From contig CAWHVG010000005.1 of NCBI GenBank assembly GCA_963832725.1, forward strand, positions 2,790,001 through 2,854,000: a DNA stretch of 64,000 nucleotides, written 5' to 3'. This DNA comes from JAEZBP01 sp963832725 (GTDB lineage: Bacteria > Myxococcota_A > Polyangia > Polyangiales > Sandaracinaceae). A program made the translations under genes and the position numbers. Within the stretch, counting starts at the first letter, position 1, and every line of letters starts with the position of its first letter. The notes under the pieces are model-generated. The model was given only the letters and a program-made list of their open reading frames with translations. It made no database searches and had not been told where the DNA came from. Of the stretch, positions 36,701 to 44,652 are shown in pieces.

Positions 36701-37503
36701 ACCCGGCCTACGCGCTGACGCACGATGTCGAGGGGCTCAAGCGGGCCCTGGACGGGCTCGAGCGCCGGATGGCGGAGGGCATGGCGCTGTCGGCGCGGGT
36801 CGCCATCACGCGAGCGGAGATCCACCGCGAGCTCGGCGAGTACGATCTGGCGCTCTCGATCCTGGAGCCGCTGATCGACGAGCTCTCCCCGGACGACCAC
36901 CTGTACCGGCAGTACGCGCTCTCGGCGGCCGGCCTGGCGGCGCTGGAGTCCTATCAGTACGAGCGCGCGGCGAAGCACGCGATCCGCGGGATCGACGAAG
37001 GGCGCGATCCGACGCTCCGGCTGCTTCTGCCCTGGTTGCGCTCGCAGCGGGTGCTCGCGCTCGCCGACGACGCGCTCGGACGCTCCGACGCCGCGGCGGC
37101 GAGGCTGGAAGGAGCCATCGAAGAGGCGGAGCGACGCGACTGCCCGATCTTCGCCGGCGAGCTCCACGAAGCGCGGGCCCGGGTGGCGCTGGCGGCCGGA
37201 GACCGCGTGCTCTTCGACGTGCACCGAGAAAAGTGCGACGCGTGGCTGCGCCCGACCGAGAACCCGGGCTTGGTGTCGATCGCCGAGCGCCTGGCGGAGC
37301 TCGGGCGGGAGGCCGCCGTCCGGCCGGTGGACCCGCGCCGGCGCCGGCCGGGCGCGAGCACGACCGAGAGCAGCGTGCTCGACTCGGGCACCGTCTCCAG
37401 CGAGGGCTCGGCGGAAACCGAGACCGTGGTCGAACGGCCCAAGGGGCGGCGAGGCCAGGAAGAGAGCGCCACGAGCGACGTCACCGTCGCCGACCCCGAG
37501 TGA
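33754..37503 (+). CDS. PknK-like Ser/Thr kinase with AAA ATPase and TPR regions
   Basis: 1,249 residues from the GTG at 33754. Kinase domain 8-270: GQGGMGSVHRA, VALKRMY, HRDLSPRN, LFDFGV, GTPAFVAPEM. The STAND/AAA_16 ATPase begins about 285 (LVGRDRELTEI) with Walker A ESGAGKSR near 310 and Walker B VVLLVDDV near 425. The remaining 650 residues are helical TPR-like repeats (YDLALSILEPLIDELSPDDH, AARLEGAIEEAERRDC) and a disordered acidic tail. Such proteins act as large signal-integrating switches; several are known in myxobacteria. Cytosolic. It is coupled to the ABHD18-like hydrolase, which might be its effector or target. Confidence 0.92.
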   Translation: MTTIGGRYRLESQLGQGGMGSVHRATDLQTGETVALKRMYLPDSRSRARRAILRFQREFHTLASLRHPRIIRAFDYGVDADGPYYTMELLAGVDLRDVIRERAPLPPEEVCRILRDVASALAALHARNLIHRDLSPRNVRIVDDRAVLFDFGVLVNAGWVGDVAGTPAFVAPEMLRGVPIDGRADLYSLGVLGYGMLTGTRPYDARSLHDLEAAWAQPVAPPSAHAPVPEALEDLVLDLLCLEPLGRPPSAAVIIDRLTALGGLKAEPELAVDPGYVESAALVGRDRELTEITDLLRDVKHGMGRAFVVEAESGAGKSRLLQEVAIRAKLEGAVTARVACEQSDGEPYAALAVLMKEAFTAAPEETTRATRKEAPLLGRVFDSVRQAHSDVPLSPESGEPAEDRMRIHTAIARAIRRLAVTRPVVLLVDDVQRCDEASAAAFAGLARAEVPGLLLGIARRLGEPIRARDAVAALATVEPRLRLGGLDEAGTEALLRSIFGDAPQLSRLAHWMVEATGGSPLFCTELTRHMIEEEVVRYDGGTWILPEEITHTGMPDGLAEAMRRRVGGLRPSTRAVGEVLAVHGREVRLEEALSLADTKEIELPGDDRTAAVLGALGELGQQGVLVDEGPHLHFRHDALREALLAGIDPERRRRLHRHVGKSMLASGAATAAEEAEIGWHLHHGGDEEGGAEMLERAGRRLFQAQALADCIPPLTAALEVRERRGAPDAVIAELSYTLLSAGWVSNREVGALHSERPIDIYADISGFALTTTLSRFVGYRLAFPVALAWAYVRWLFRPGEARGPHPIRALSYFGLGLSYATAIAYAANQKEKVRACLSRAEPFRAFAGQPPFAIYRMLHGMNDILCGRLESASTNLSEARRLATAKYFNPLTQDERRLAEAGIRATRMIVDVNQFDARLYDDLEAIEGLGLEYYRLAARSVCAVRHRYRGEEKLAREMEGRLEAQSLSLGAWSTDLQRLLFAHPAYALTHDVEGLKRALDGLERRMAEGMALSARVAITRAEIHRELGEYDLALSILEPLIDELSPDDHLYRQYALSAAGLAALESYQYERAAKHAIRGIDEGRDPTLRLLLPWLRSQRVLALADDALGRSDAAAARLEGAIEEAERRDCPIFAGELHEARARVALAAGDRVLFDVHREKCDAWLRPTENPGLVSIAERLAELGREAAVRPVDPRRRRPGASTTESSVLDSGTVSSEGSAETETVVERPKGRRGQEESATSDVTVADPE

Positions 37504-37556
37504 GGCTCGTCCGCGAATCTCACCAGCCGAGCAGCGTGGTAGCATCGGCGACGTCC

Positions 37557-38850
37557 ATGCGTCTCTTCCCCTCGCGGTCCCGATCCGCCCTCTTCGCGCT
37601 CGTCTTCACCGTCGGCTCCCTCTCACTCTCTTGCCAAAGTGGGAGTGGGCCAATCGGATGGCAGATCGGATTCTCGTCTTCGTTCGATACCCAATCCGTC
37701 GTCCGGGTTCAGGCATCGATCGAGCGGGGAAGCTGCGGTGGGCCGTCCGTCTGGGAGACCTCGCTCGTCCCCGGCGAGGCGCCGATGGAGGTCGCGCCAC
37801 CGAGCTTGGAAGCCGGTGACTACGCGCTCGCGGCCTACGCCGTCGACGCGGCCTGCCGGGTGATCGGGCGTGGCTGCGTGGCGGTCTCCATCCCCTACAC
37901 CGGCGCCAATCCGCTGGTGGTCGAGATCGACTCGGTCTCGCCGGAAGCGCTCTGCGCGCCGGCGGATTGCACCGACGGGATCTGCGCAGGTGCCGCAGAC
38001 GCCGGCCCATCCGATTCCGGGCCGGCTCCGATGCTCGACGCCGGCCCTCCCGACTCCGGCGTGGTCTGCCCGTCCGGCTTCGGCGACTGCAACCACGCAC
38101 CGAGCGATGGCTGCGAGACGCCGCTGAACACCCTCGCCGACTGCGGCGGCTGCAACCGGTCCTGCACACCGAGCCATGCGACGGGCGACTGCGGCGCCAG
38201 AGTGTGCACCATCGCTTCCTGCGCCGACGGCTGGGCCGATTGCAACGGCCGGAGTGACGACGGCTGCGAGACCAACACCGCCAGCGACGTCGACAACTGC
38301 GGCTCCTGCGGCGGCGCCTGCCGACTGCCTCACGCGAGCGGGACGTGCATGGGAGGCTCGTGCGGCACGACGATGCACGAGCTGCGATTCCGGGTTCGAC
38401 GACTGCAACGGCGACCCCAGCGACGGCTGTGAAACCTCGTTGAGCAGCGACACGACGTGCGGTTCGTGCGGGGTCTCGTGCGGCGCCGTCCCGAACGGCA
38501 CGACGAGCTGCATGGGCGGAAGCTGCGGGATCGCCACCTGCGACACCGACCGCGCCGACTGCGACGGCGACCCCACGAACGGCTGCGAGGTCGACACCAG
38601 CAGCGACGCCACCCACTGCGGGCGATGCTCGACGAACTGCACGCGGCACGCGGTGGCGACCTGCTCGGCCGGAACGTGCGCACTCAATCACTGCTCGGTG
38701 GGGTTCGGCGACTGCAACGGAAACCCGAACGACGGGTGCGAGGCCAACTTCGCGACCAGCGGCTCCAACTGCGGGACGTGCGGGACGACCTGCATGCTGG
38801 GCTTCATGTGTTGCAGCGGCAGCTGTCAGCCCATCGCGACCTGCTTCTGA
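37557..38850 (+). CDS. Secreted Cys-rich repeat protein (frameshifted)
   Basis: About 430 residues after repair. Signal sequence MRLFPSRSRSALFALVF ending near SLSC (weak lipobox). A beta-rich N-terminal domain (QSVVRVQASIERGSCGG) is followed by a Pro/Asp linker and at least five units of the type GxxDCNxxPxDGCE...CGxC...C (GFGDCNHAPSDGCET, GWADCNGRSDDGCET, GFDDCNGDPSDGCET, RADCDGDPTNGCEV, GFGDCNGNPNDGCEA). These repeats are frequent in myxobacterial surface lipoproteins and should be disulfide- or Ca2+-stabilised. One extra base near 38371 (ACGACGATGCACG) separates the halves. Function unknown; surface adhesion or envelope. Confidence 0.78.
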
Positions 38851-38883
38851 CCCCGTCTCGGAGGAGGCACGTCCGCCTCGGAC

Positions 38884-40662
38884 TCAAGGCGAGAGCGGAA
38901 CCCGGGTGCGCGACACCCCGTTCGGCCGCACATTCACGCGGACCCGCCTCGGCGGCCCCTCGCCGAAGGGGAGCAGACGGAGCGTGTGACGGCCAGCGGG
39001 GACCTCGACGCTGAGCGGAGTCTGGCCGAGGCGGCGACCACCGAGCTCCACGTACGCCCAGCCGCCGGGGGTGACGACGTTCAGCGTCCCCGTGCCGGCG
39101 ACTCGGCCACGTCGAGGACGGCGACGCTGCGCCCGGGGCGAGGTCGTGGTCTCGGCCAACTCGCTCGGCTCACTCTCGGCCGGCGCGTCCGGGACGGGAG
39201 TCGCGGGCACGGGTGCGTCGGGAGCCGGCTCGTCAGGCGGCGGCGGTGCGGCGGGCGCCGGGGAAACCTCAATCGACGCCTCGCGGGCCTCGCTCTGCTC
39301 GTCTTGCACGCCCCCCGTGGAAGGGGTCTCGGAGCCTGTGTCTTCCGACTCGGCCGCGACCGCCGTCGTGGCGTCCGTCTCCTCGCCGCCCAGCCACGAG
39401 AACGCCATGGTGCCGAGGAAGGCCAGCAGCGCGACGACCGCGATCCCCGCGAGGATCACGGGCGTGCGGCGCATCGGCAGCATGCCGCGCGTGATGGCGC
39501 GCACCTCCGAGCCGCGGAGCTCCGACAATCCGCTCGGCTCGGCGACCGTCAGCACCTGCATCGGGCCCACGTCCTGTGCCTGGCGTGCGAGGTCTGCGAG
39601 CTGCCGCTTGCGCGCACGCGACTCCGCGAAGATATCGCCCATCCAATCGGCCATGTCGCCGAGCCCGACCGACTCGCGTCGCTTGCTCGCCCACGCCACC
39701 AGATCTCGACCCATCTCACGCGCGGTCGGATAGCGCTCGTCCAGGTCGCGCGAGAGCGCACGCTGCACGATGGCGTTCAAACCGGGCGGCAGCTCGGGGC
39801 AGACCTCGGACGGGTCTGGGATCGGCTCCGACATGACGGCCAGGATGGTCGCAGAGTCGGTCTTTCGTCGGAACAAGCGCTTGACGGTCAACGCCTCCCA
39901 CAGAACGACACCGAGCGCCCACACGTCCGCTCGTCGATCCACTTCCATTCCGCGGACTTGCTCGGGCGACATGTAGGCGAACTTGCCCTTCACCTCCCCG
40001 CTTTGGGTCTCGTGCAGGCGATTCTTGGCGGTAGCGATCCCGAAGTCGACCACGCGCACGGCGCCGTCGTAGGTGACGAAGAGGTTGTGCGGCGAGATGT
40101 CGCGGTGGACGACGTTGAGCGGCTGATTTTGTGCGTCGCGCAGCTCGTGGGCGGCGTGGAGGCCCTCGCAAGCGTCCGCGATGATGCGCGCGACGATGGC
40201 GGGATACTTCGGAGAGCTCCGCCGCTCGGCATCGCGCGTGAGCACGCGGAGCACCCGGGAGAGCGACTCTCCCATCAGGAACTCCATCGCGATGTAGTAC
40301 GTCCCATCCGCCTCGCCGAAGTCGAACACGGGGCAGACGTTTGGATGATTGATCTGCGAGGCGATACGGGCTTCGTCGAGGAACATGTCCACGAACGCCT
40401 TCTGCTTCGCCAAGTGCGGATGAATGCGCTTGAGCGCGACCAGCTTCTCGAACCCGGCTGGGCCTGCCGCGCGGGCCAGGTAGATGCTCGCCATCCCACC
40501 CGAGGCCATCTCGAAGCAGAGGAGATAGCGGCCGAGCCGCTCCACGCGCGCGTCCTGCTCCTCATCCTCCAGAGACGGCCGCTCCTCCTCCGGAAGCTCC
40601 TCCTCCGGAAGCTCCTCCTCCGGAAGCTTCTCGTCGGCGCGCGGGCTGGAGGGCGTGGACAT
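38884..40662 (-). CDS. Membrane Ser/Thr kinase with C-terminal PEGA domain
   Basis: 592 residues. The acidic N-terminus contains a repeated ELPEE unit encoded by 15-bp repeats (40590-40630). Kinase domain about 44-320: MASGGMASIYLA, VALKRIHPH, HRDISPHN, DFGIA, GKFAYMSPEQ. A transmembrane helix (ILAGIAVVALLAFLGTMAF) near 410-430 leads to a Pro-rich stretch and a PEGA domain at the end (GWAYVELGGRRLGQTPLSVE). PEGA domains lie outside the cytoplasm and probably sense the envelope. It starts 3 bp after the upstream secreted protein's stop, so both form one operon. Confidence 0.93.
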   Translation of the reverse strand: MSTPSSPRADEKLPEEELPEEELPEEERPSLEDEEQDARVERLGRYLLCFEMASGGMASIYLARAAGPAGFEKLVALKRIHPHLAKQKAFVDMFLDEARIASQINHPNVCPVFDFGEADGTYYIAMEFLMGESLSRVLRVLTRDAERRSSPKYPAIVARIIADACEGLHAAHELRDAQNQPLNVVHRDISPHNLFVTYDGAVRVVDFGIATAKNRLHETQSGEVKGKFAYMSPEQVRGMEVDRRADVWALGVVLWEALTVKRLFRRKTDSATILAVMSEPIPDPSEVCPELPPGLNAIVQRALSRDLDERYPTAREMGRDLVAWASKRRESVGLGDMADWMGDIFAESRARKRQLADLARQAQDVGPMQVLTVAEPSGLSELRGSEVRAITRGMLPMRRTPVILAGIAVVALLAFLGTMAFSWLGGEETDATTAVAAESEDTGSETPSTGGVQDEQSEAREASIEVSPAPAAPPPPDEPAPDAPVPATPVPDAPAESEPSELAETTTSPRAQRRRPRRGRVAGTGTLNVVTPGGWAYVELGGRRLGQTPLSVEVPAGRHTLRLLPFGEGPPRRVRVNVRPNGVSRTRVPLSP

Positions 40663-40665
40663 CGT

Positions 40666-41499
40666 TCAGGGGAGGTTGAGCTGCGGGTAGCCGAACTGGG
40701 TTCGGTCGCCCGACCCGCCGGTGGTCAGGAGCACGACAGCGATGACGACGGCGGCGATGACGACGACGGCGGCGCCGACGCCCACCGCGAGCCAGACGGC
40801 TCCGTCTCCGTCGACGAGCCAGACGGCTCCGTCTCCGTCGAGCGGTCCAGAGCCTTGGCCCGGCTCGGCCACCGGCGACGTCACGACGACCGATCGCGGC
40901 TCGGATTCGGTCCCCGCCGAGGCGACCACGGCGCCCCCCGGCCCGACGGCCTCGGCGAAGTAGTCGACGGTCGCCCCTTCGGTGGCGGGCACCTGCAGAG
41001 AGTCACCATCGAAGCGGGTCCAGTCGGCTCCTTCCGGCCGCGCCGCCAGGCGTACACCGCGCACCAGCGCGCGATCCCCGGACACCACCTCGACCCGGAC
41101 CTGCAGCCCGCCCGCCACCGGCGTGGTGGTCACCGCGATCTCGGGTGCTCCCTCGGAGTCGGTCAGGGCCTGCTGGAACGCCTCGCGAACGGCCGGTGGC
41201 ACCTCGCGCCCCATGGCGCGATCCGGCTGGAGCGCCGCGAGCAGCGAGAGATCTTGCGCCATCGCCTCCCGATCGCTCATGGCGAAGTGGACCAGGGCGC
41301 GCGCATGGAAGAGGTCCGCCAGGTCGGCGCGCGAGAGATCGCCCGCGGCCTCGGCGCGCGAGAGCAAGTCGAGCGCGCCTCGAAAGTCGGCATCCTGATA
41401 GCGCTCGATCCCCTCGTCGACCAAGGGATGGGCCGACGCGCGCCCCGCCCCGAGCATCCACATCAACCCCAGACCGAGAAGCCAGAAGCACCGACGCAT
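40666..41499 (-). CDS. Secreted/anchored TPR-like protein upstream of kinase
   Basis: 277 residues from the ATG at 41499. Signal peptide MRRCFWLLGLGLMWMLGAGR ending in ASA. A short helical-repeat domain (VDEGIERYQDADFRGALDLL, DLFHARALVHFAMSDREAMA) is followed by an Ig-like beta domain (LQVRVEVVSGDRALVRGVRL) and a C-terminal membrane helix (VVVIAAVVIAVVLLTTGG). A 24-bp in-frame duplication encodes DGDGAVWL twice near 40795-40845. It is coupled to the PEGA kinase and likely reports to it or is its envelope partner. Confidence 0.75.
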   Translation of the reverse strand: MRRCFWLLGLGLMWMLGAGRASAHPLVDEGIERYQDADFRGALDLLSRAEAAGDLSRADLADLFHARALVHFAMSDREAMAQDLSLLAALQPDRAMGREVPPAVREAFQQALTDSEGAPEIAVTTTPVAGGLQVRVEVVSGDRALVRGVRLAARPEGADWTRFDGDSLQVPATEGATVDYFAEAVGPGGAVVASAGTESEPRSVVVTSPVAEPGQGSGPLDGDGAVWLVDGDGAVWLAVGVGAAVVVIAAVVIAVVLLTTGGSGDRTQFGYPQLNLP

Positions 41500-41549
41500 G
41501 GGTGACCGAATGTAGAGAATCCGATGCTCTCGTGTAAAGCAGTGCCGGC

Positions 41550-42844
41550 TCACGGGGAAATCGCATGTCGCTGGGGTCTCTCCTCGGAGGCGTCCGGCGC
41601 GGGATCCCCACTCGCTCGCCGAAGTCACCGGTCGGCCCCTGGAAGACCCGCAGCCCGAAGGAGGGCAGCGCGGCGAGCAGATGATCGAAGAGATCGGCCT
41701 GGATCCCTTCGTAGTCCTTCCAATCCGTCGTGTCGGCGAAGACGTAGAGCTCGAGCGGCAATCCGTGCTCGTCGGGGGCGAGCTGGCGCACCATGAAGAG
41801 CATGTCGTGGCGGAGGCGTGCGTTGGCCGCGAGGTACGCCTCGCAGTAGGCGCGGAAGCAGCCGAGGTTGGTCAATCGCCGGCCGTCGACGGGGACCTCC
41901 GGATCGACGCCCGCCGCTCGGTTGGCATCCTCGACCTCCGGAACTCGCTCTTCGAGGTAAGGCCTGAGGAGGGCGATCCGCTTCAGCCGGGACTGTTGGT
42001 CCGCGTCCAGGAAGCCGATCGACTTCATGTCGATGGGGATCGCCCGCTTGATGCGTCGCGCGCCGGCCTCTCGCATCCCGCGCCAGTTCCGGAACGAGCT
42101 CTGGGTGAGATCGTAAGCCGGGATGCTGATGATCGTCTTGTCCCAGTTGCGAACGCGGACGGTGGTCAACGAGACGTCGATCACCTCGCCGTCGGCGTCG
42201 TGTCGCGCCACTTCGATCCAGTCGCCGATCTCCACCAGGCGGTAGGCGGAGAGCTGGATGCCGGCGACCAGTCCGAGCAGCGGATCTCGAAAGACCAGGA
42301 TCAGCACGGCCGTGACCGCACCCAGCCCGCTCAGCAGATACGACGGATCCTTGTCGAAGAGGCGCGCGACGATGGCCACGGCGACGGCCAGCACCGTCAC
42401 CAGGCCGGCGGCCTGCGCCAGCGCGCGGACGGGCAGCGCGCGGATCCGCGGATCCTCCTCGGCGTGTTGCTGCACGCTGCCGAGAACCGAGAGCACCGTC
42501 CCACCGACCACACCGTAGAGGTAGAGATCGAGCAGCAAGCGCGCCGCGCCGTTCAGCGCGCCGTGGCCCGCGAAGAGCAGCGGGGCACCCCACCGGAAGA
42601 CGGTCAGGGGGCCGAGGTGCGCCAGCGCGCGGAAGGTGCTCGTGTCGAGGACGATGTCGTCCCAGCGCGTGCGGGTGCGCCGCACGAGCCGGGCGACCAC
42701 CGACCCGAGCAGCCAGCGCGTCACGTGATGCGCGAGCACGCCGGCGATCAGCATCAGCACCACGCCGAGCGCCACGCTCAGGTGCGGGGCCAGCGCGGGG
42801 CTCACCCCCAACGCGTTCATCCGCTCTTCCAGAGTTCCAAGCAT
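41550..42844 (-). CDS. MscS/YbdG-type mechanosensitive channel (3' frameshift)
   Basis: About 431 residues after repair. Four to five N-terminal helices (VALGVVLMLIAGVLAHHVTR, VTVLAVAVAIVARLF) precede the MscS pore and beta domain (DPLLGLVAGIQLSAYRLVEI, GDWIEVARHDADGEVIDVSL, TVRVRNWDKTIISIPAYDLT). The region with YVFADTTDWKDYEG is typical of the YbdG/MscM branch. The uninterrupted frame runs on to 41003 through the next gene, which is not credible. A one-base shift near 41605 gives a stop at 41550 after a short tail. It releases solutes under osmotic downshift. Confidence 0.88.
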
Positions 42845-42892
42845 GCGATTTCGACCGCGGGGCGCGCAGTATACGCATCCGCGTGGCGGGGT

Positions 42893-43351
42893 TCAGGGCG
42901 CGGCCAGCCCCTGGATCCTCCGGCGCACGTCGTCCGGCACGCTCTCGCGGAGGGCGATGCGGTACGCGCCGTCGGCGCCGCGCTCCATCACGACGCGATC
43001 GCCGGAGCGCAGGACCACATACCCGCGCCGCGCGATCGCCTCGTAGCGCAGGGAATCGCGACTGGCCGCGATCATCCCGAAGACGTACTCCGCCAGCGCC
43101 TGCCCGCCGGGCTCGCCCAGATCGGTGAAGCAGCCGGCGTAGGCTTCGGGATCGACGATGGGCAGTCCTTCCCCGGATGCCATCCGCGCCTCGATCGCGT
43201 CGGCGCTCGTGTCCCCTGCACCGTGCGCGGTCAAGAGCGTGTCCACCGTTCGCTCGGGCGTGGCGAAGCGCTGGTCGGTGGTCGAGGTCTCGCCGCACGC
43301 CGTGAGGACGGCGAGCGCGAGCAGAATCCCAGTCGTGGCGGGAGCGCGCAC
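42893..43351 (-). CDS. Small lipoprotein
   Basis: About 152 residues from the GTG at 43351, giving a lipoprotein signal (ATTGILLALAVLTACGE). The mature part has a DUF-like helix-strand fold (TPERTVDTLLTAHGAGD, DLGEPGGQALAEYVFGMIAA, RSGDRVVMERGADGAYRIAL) resembling NTF2-like or DUF4878-type periplasmic proteins. No catalytic motif. It is divergent from the 43484 gene. Confidence 0.65.
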   Translation of the reverse strand: MRAPATTGILLALAVLTACGETSTTDQRFATPERTVDTLLTAHGAGDTSADAIEARMASGEGLPIVDPEAYAGCFTDLGEPGGQALAEYVFGMIAASRDSLRYEAIARRGYVVLRSGDRVVMERGADGAYRIALRESVPDDVRRRIQGLAAP

Positions 43352-43375
43352 AGCGGCGGAGCGTAGCAGCCGCCG

Positions 43376-43420
43376 GAGACCGCGCCGCTGGAGACCGCGC
43401 CGCTGGAGACCGCGCCGCCG
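43376..43420. repeat. Three tandem 15-bp units
   Basis: GAGACCGCGCCGCTG repeated at 43376, 43391 and 43406 (last base altered), in the divergent promoter region just upstream of the lipoprotein start. Confidence 0.85.
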
Positions 43421-43483
43421 GGCGTTGACCAACGGCCGCGCGATGGGCAGGCTCCGCGAGTTCTCCGGTGGGGGACGAAAGGC

Positions 43484-43903
43484 GTGGACACGATGGACGA
43501 GCTGGAACGACTGACCGGGAACGAGCTCCTCGCGCTGGCGGGGCTCGCGCGGGTGATGGTGCGCCTCGACGGGCGCTTCACGCCGGACGAAGAGCGAGCG
43601 CTGTCCGAGATTGGCGATGCCTTGGCCGCCGCGCCGGCCCCGGATGACGCCAGCGGCGAGAGCCCCTACCGGAGCTCGTCGGCGGAGCAGGCCCTCGGCG
43701 CGACCGGCTTCTTCGAGCTGATCGAGCTCGCCGCCGAGCAACTCCCCGACGACGACGCCCTCCGCGAAGCCGTCCGCGCCGTCTCGCGCCCGGCCGGCCG
43801 CGAGACCATCCTGGCCCTGCTCGACTTGATCGTCCGGGCCAACCCCGGGCAGCCGCAGCCGCTCGAGATTGTCGACTGGCTCAACCGGGAGTGGGGAACC
43901 TAG
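43484..43903 (+). CDS. Small acidic helical protein, possibly TerB-like; stop supplied by a mobile element
   Basis: 139 residues from GTG 43484 (ATG 43493 also possible). The first helix pair (LLALAGLARVMVRLDGRFTP, DEERALSEIGDALAAAP) resembles TerB-type helical proteins and recalls the 48923 gene. The second half (FFELIELAAEQLPDDDALRE, AGRETILALLDLIVRANP) is also helical. Its TAG stop lies inside the first CTAG of an inverted-repeat element (43900-44080), so the original C-terminus may have been longer. Function unknown. Confidence 0.62.
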   Translation: MDTMDELERLTGNELLALAGLARVMVRLDGRFTPDEERALSEIGDALAAAPAPDDASGESPYRSSSAEQALGATGFFELIELAAEQLPDDDALREAVRAVSRPAGRETILALLDLIVRANPGQPQPLEIVDWLNREWGT

Positions 43904-44080
43904 TACGACGGACCGGAAGTTCGGTCCGTCGTACGTCGTGGGGTGGGGGCCCCGCTTGCGGGGGAGGGGGCGCTGCCCCCTCGACAAACATGCTAGGACC
44001 GGCGCCCGACCGGCAGCTCGCGGGTGGATTGGCGGGCGCGGCAACGAAACCCGGATCGAACTTCCGGGCGCCGGTACTAG
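43900..44080. mobile_element. CTAG-ended MITE, family 1, copy A (181 bp)
   Basis: It starts CTAGTACGACGGACC and ends GCGCCGGTACTAG; the two ends form imperfect terminal inverted repeats of about 29 bp (about 23 matches). Inside are a perfect 11-bp-arm hairpin (TACGACGGACC...GGTCCGTCGTA) and a G-rich hairpin (GAGGGGGC-GCT-GCCCCCTC). A copy about 90% identical lies at 48019-48198. No transposase gene is present. The CTAG ends are what TA-targeting IS630-type transposases leave, so it is probably a non-autonomous IS630-like element. Confidence 0.8.
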
Positions 44081-44245
44081 GTGGCTGGTGTCGAACGAGC
44101 GCTCCTCGTCTTTCCGGCGGGACAGGCCCGTCTCGCCGCCCGTCCCTCCTCCAAAATGCTTCAGCATTTCGTCGTCGGGCCGAACGACGACCCGGACCCA
44201 TCGCGCTCGGAAATCCTTCGGGCGTCGTTTGACACCAGTCACCTA
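44077..44245. mobile_element. CTAG-ended MITE, family 2 (169 bp)
   Basis: It starts CTAGGTGGCTGGTGTCGAAC and ends GACACCAGTCACCTAG; the 22-bp terminal inverted repeats match at 20 positions. It shares its first CTAG with the last CTAG of the family 1 element. Internal short hairpins include AAATGC-TTCA-GCATTT and CGTCGT...ACGACG. No open frame is convincing. Being end-to-end with another element suggests that one inserted into the CTAG target left by the other. Confidence 0.7.
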
Positions 44246-44261
44246 GGCGCCCTCATCCCAG

Positions 44262-44484
44262 AGCATTCTCGAGGGGGCCGCGCCCGAGATCGACGTCGAG
44301 AGCCAGACCTGCTGCGATCTTTGCCGAGCACATCTAGATCTAGACGCAGGCGCGGGTCTGTATCGACGATGTGTCGGCGATGATGGACACCGATCCGCAG
44401 ATCATCCCGCGCTGCGAGGGCCGCTGCCGGGAGGGCTCGTCGATGCTCCAGTGCCGTCTGGACGGAACGCACTTCTGCGAGTGA
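44262..44484 (+). pseudogene. Fragment of a Cys-rich protein downstream of the MITEs
   Basis: One frame reads ILEGAAPEIDVESQTCCDLC to about 44330; the next continues VCIDDVSAMMDTDPQIIPRC and CEGRCREGSSMLQCRLDG to a stop at 44482-44484. Both have natural composition and regularly spaced cysteines, unlike the third frame. The 5' end is missing, replaced by the family 2 element, and a frameshift divides the rest. It is probably the remnant of a secreted disulfide-rich protein. Confidence 0.5.
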
Positions 44485-44652
44485 GCCGAAGGTCATCGCC
44501 TGACGGCGGCTGCCGGCAACCGAGGTCGACGACCATGCGCGTCGGCGCCCGCATGAGACACCCTGCAGTCGGGGGAGCGCCGTGGTCCCTTCCGTGCGCT
44601 CGCTGCCGGAAGTCGAATCGCACGCGACCGAGACGCGTCGGGCGACCGTCAG

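Noticed and set aside
34083..37500. Two open frames of over 1,100 residues overlapping the PknK-like gene
   Set aside because: Both are shadows of the kinase frame, extremely Arg-rich or antisense. Only the extension beyond 37557 in one of them is genuine (the Cys-rich protein).
41003..41549. Continuation of the MscS-channel frame through the following gene
   Set aside because: It would overlap the whole secreted TPR-like gene in another frame and becomes Arg/Gly-rich; a one-base shift giving a stop at 41550 is more plausible.
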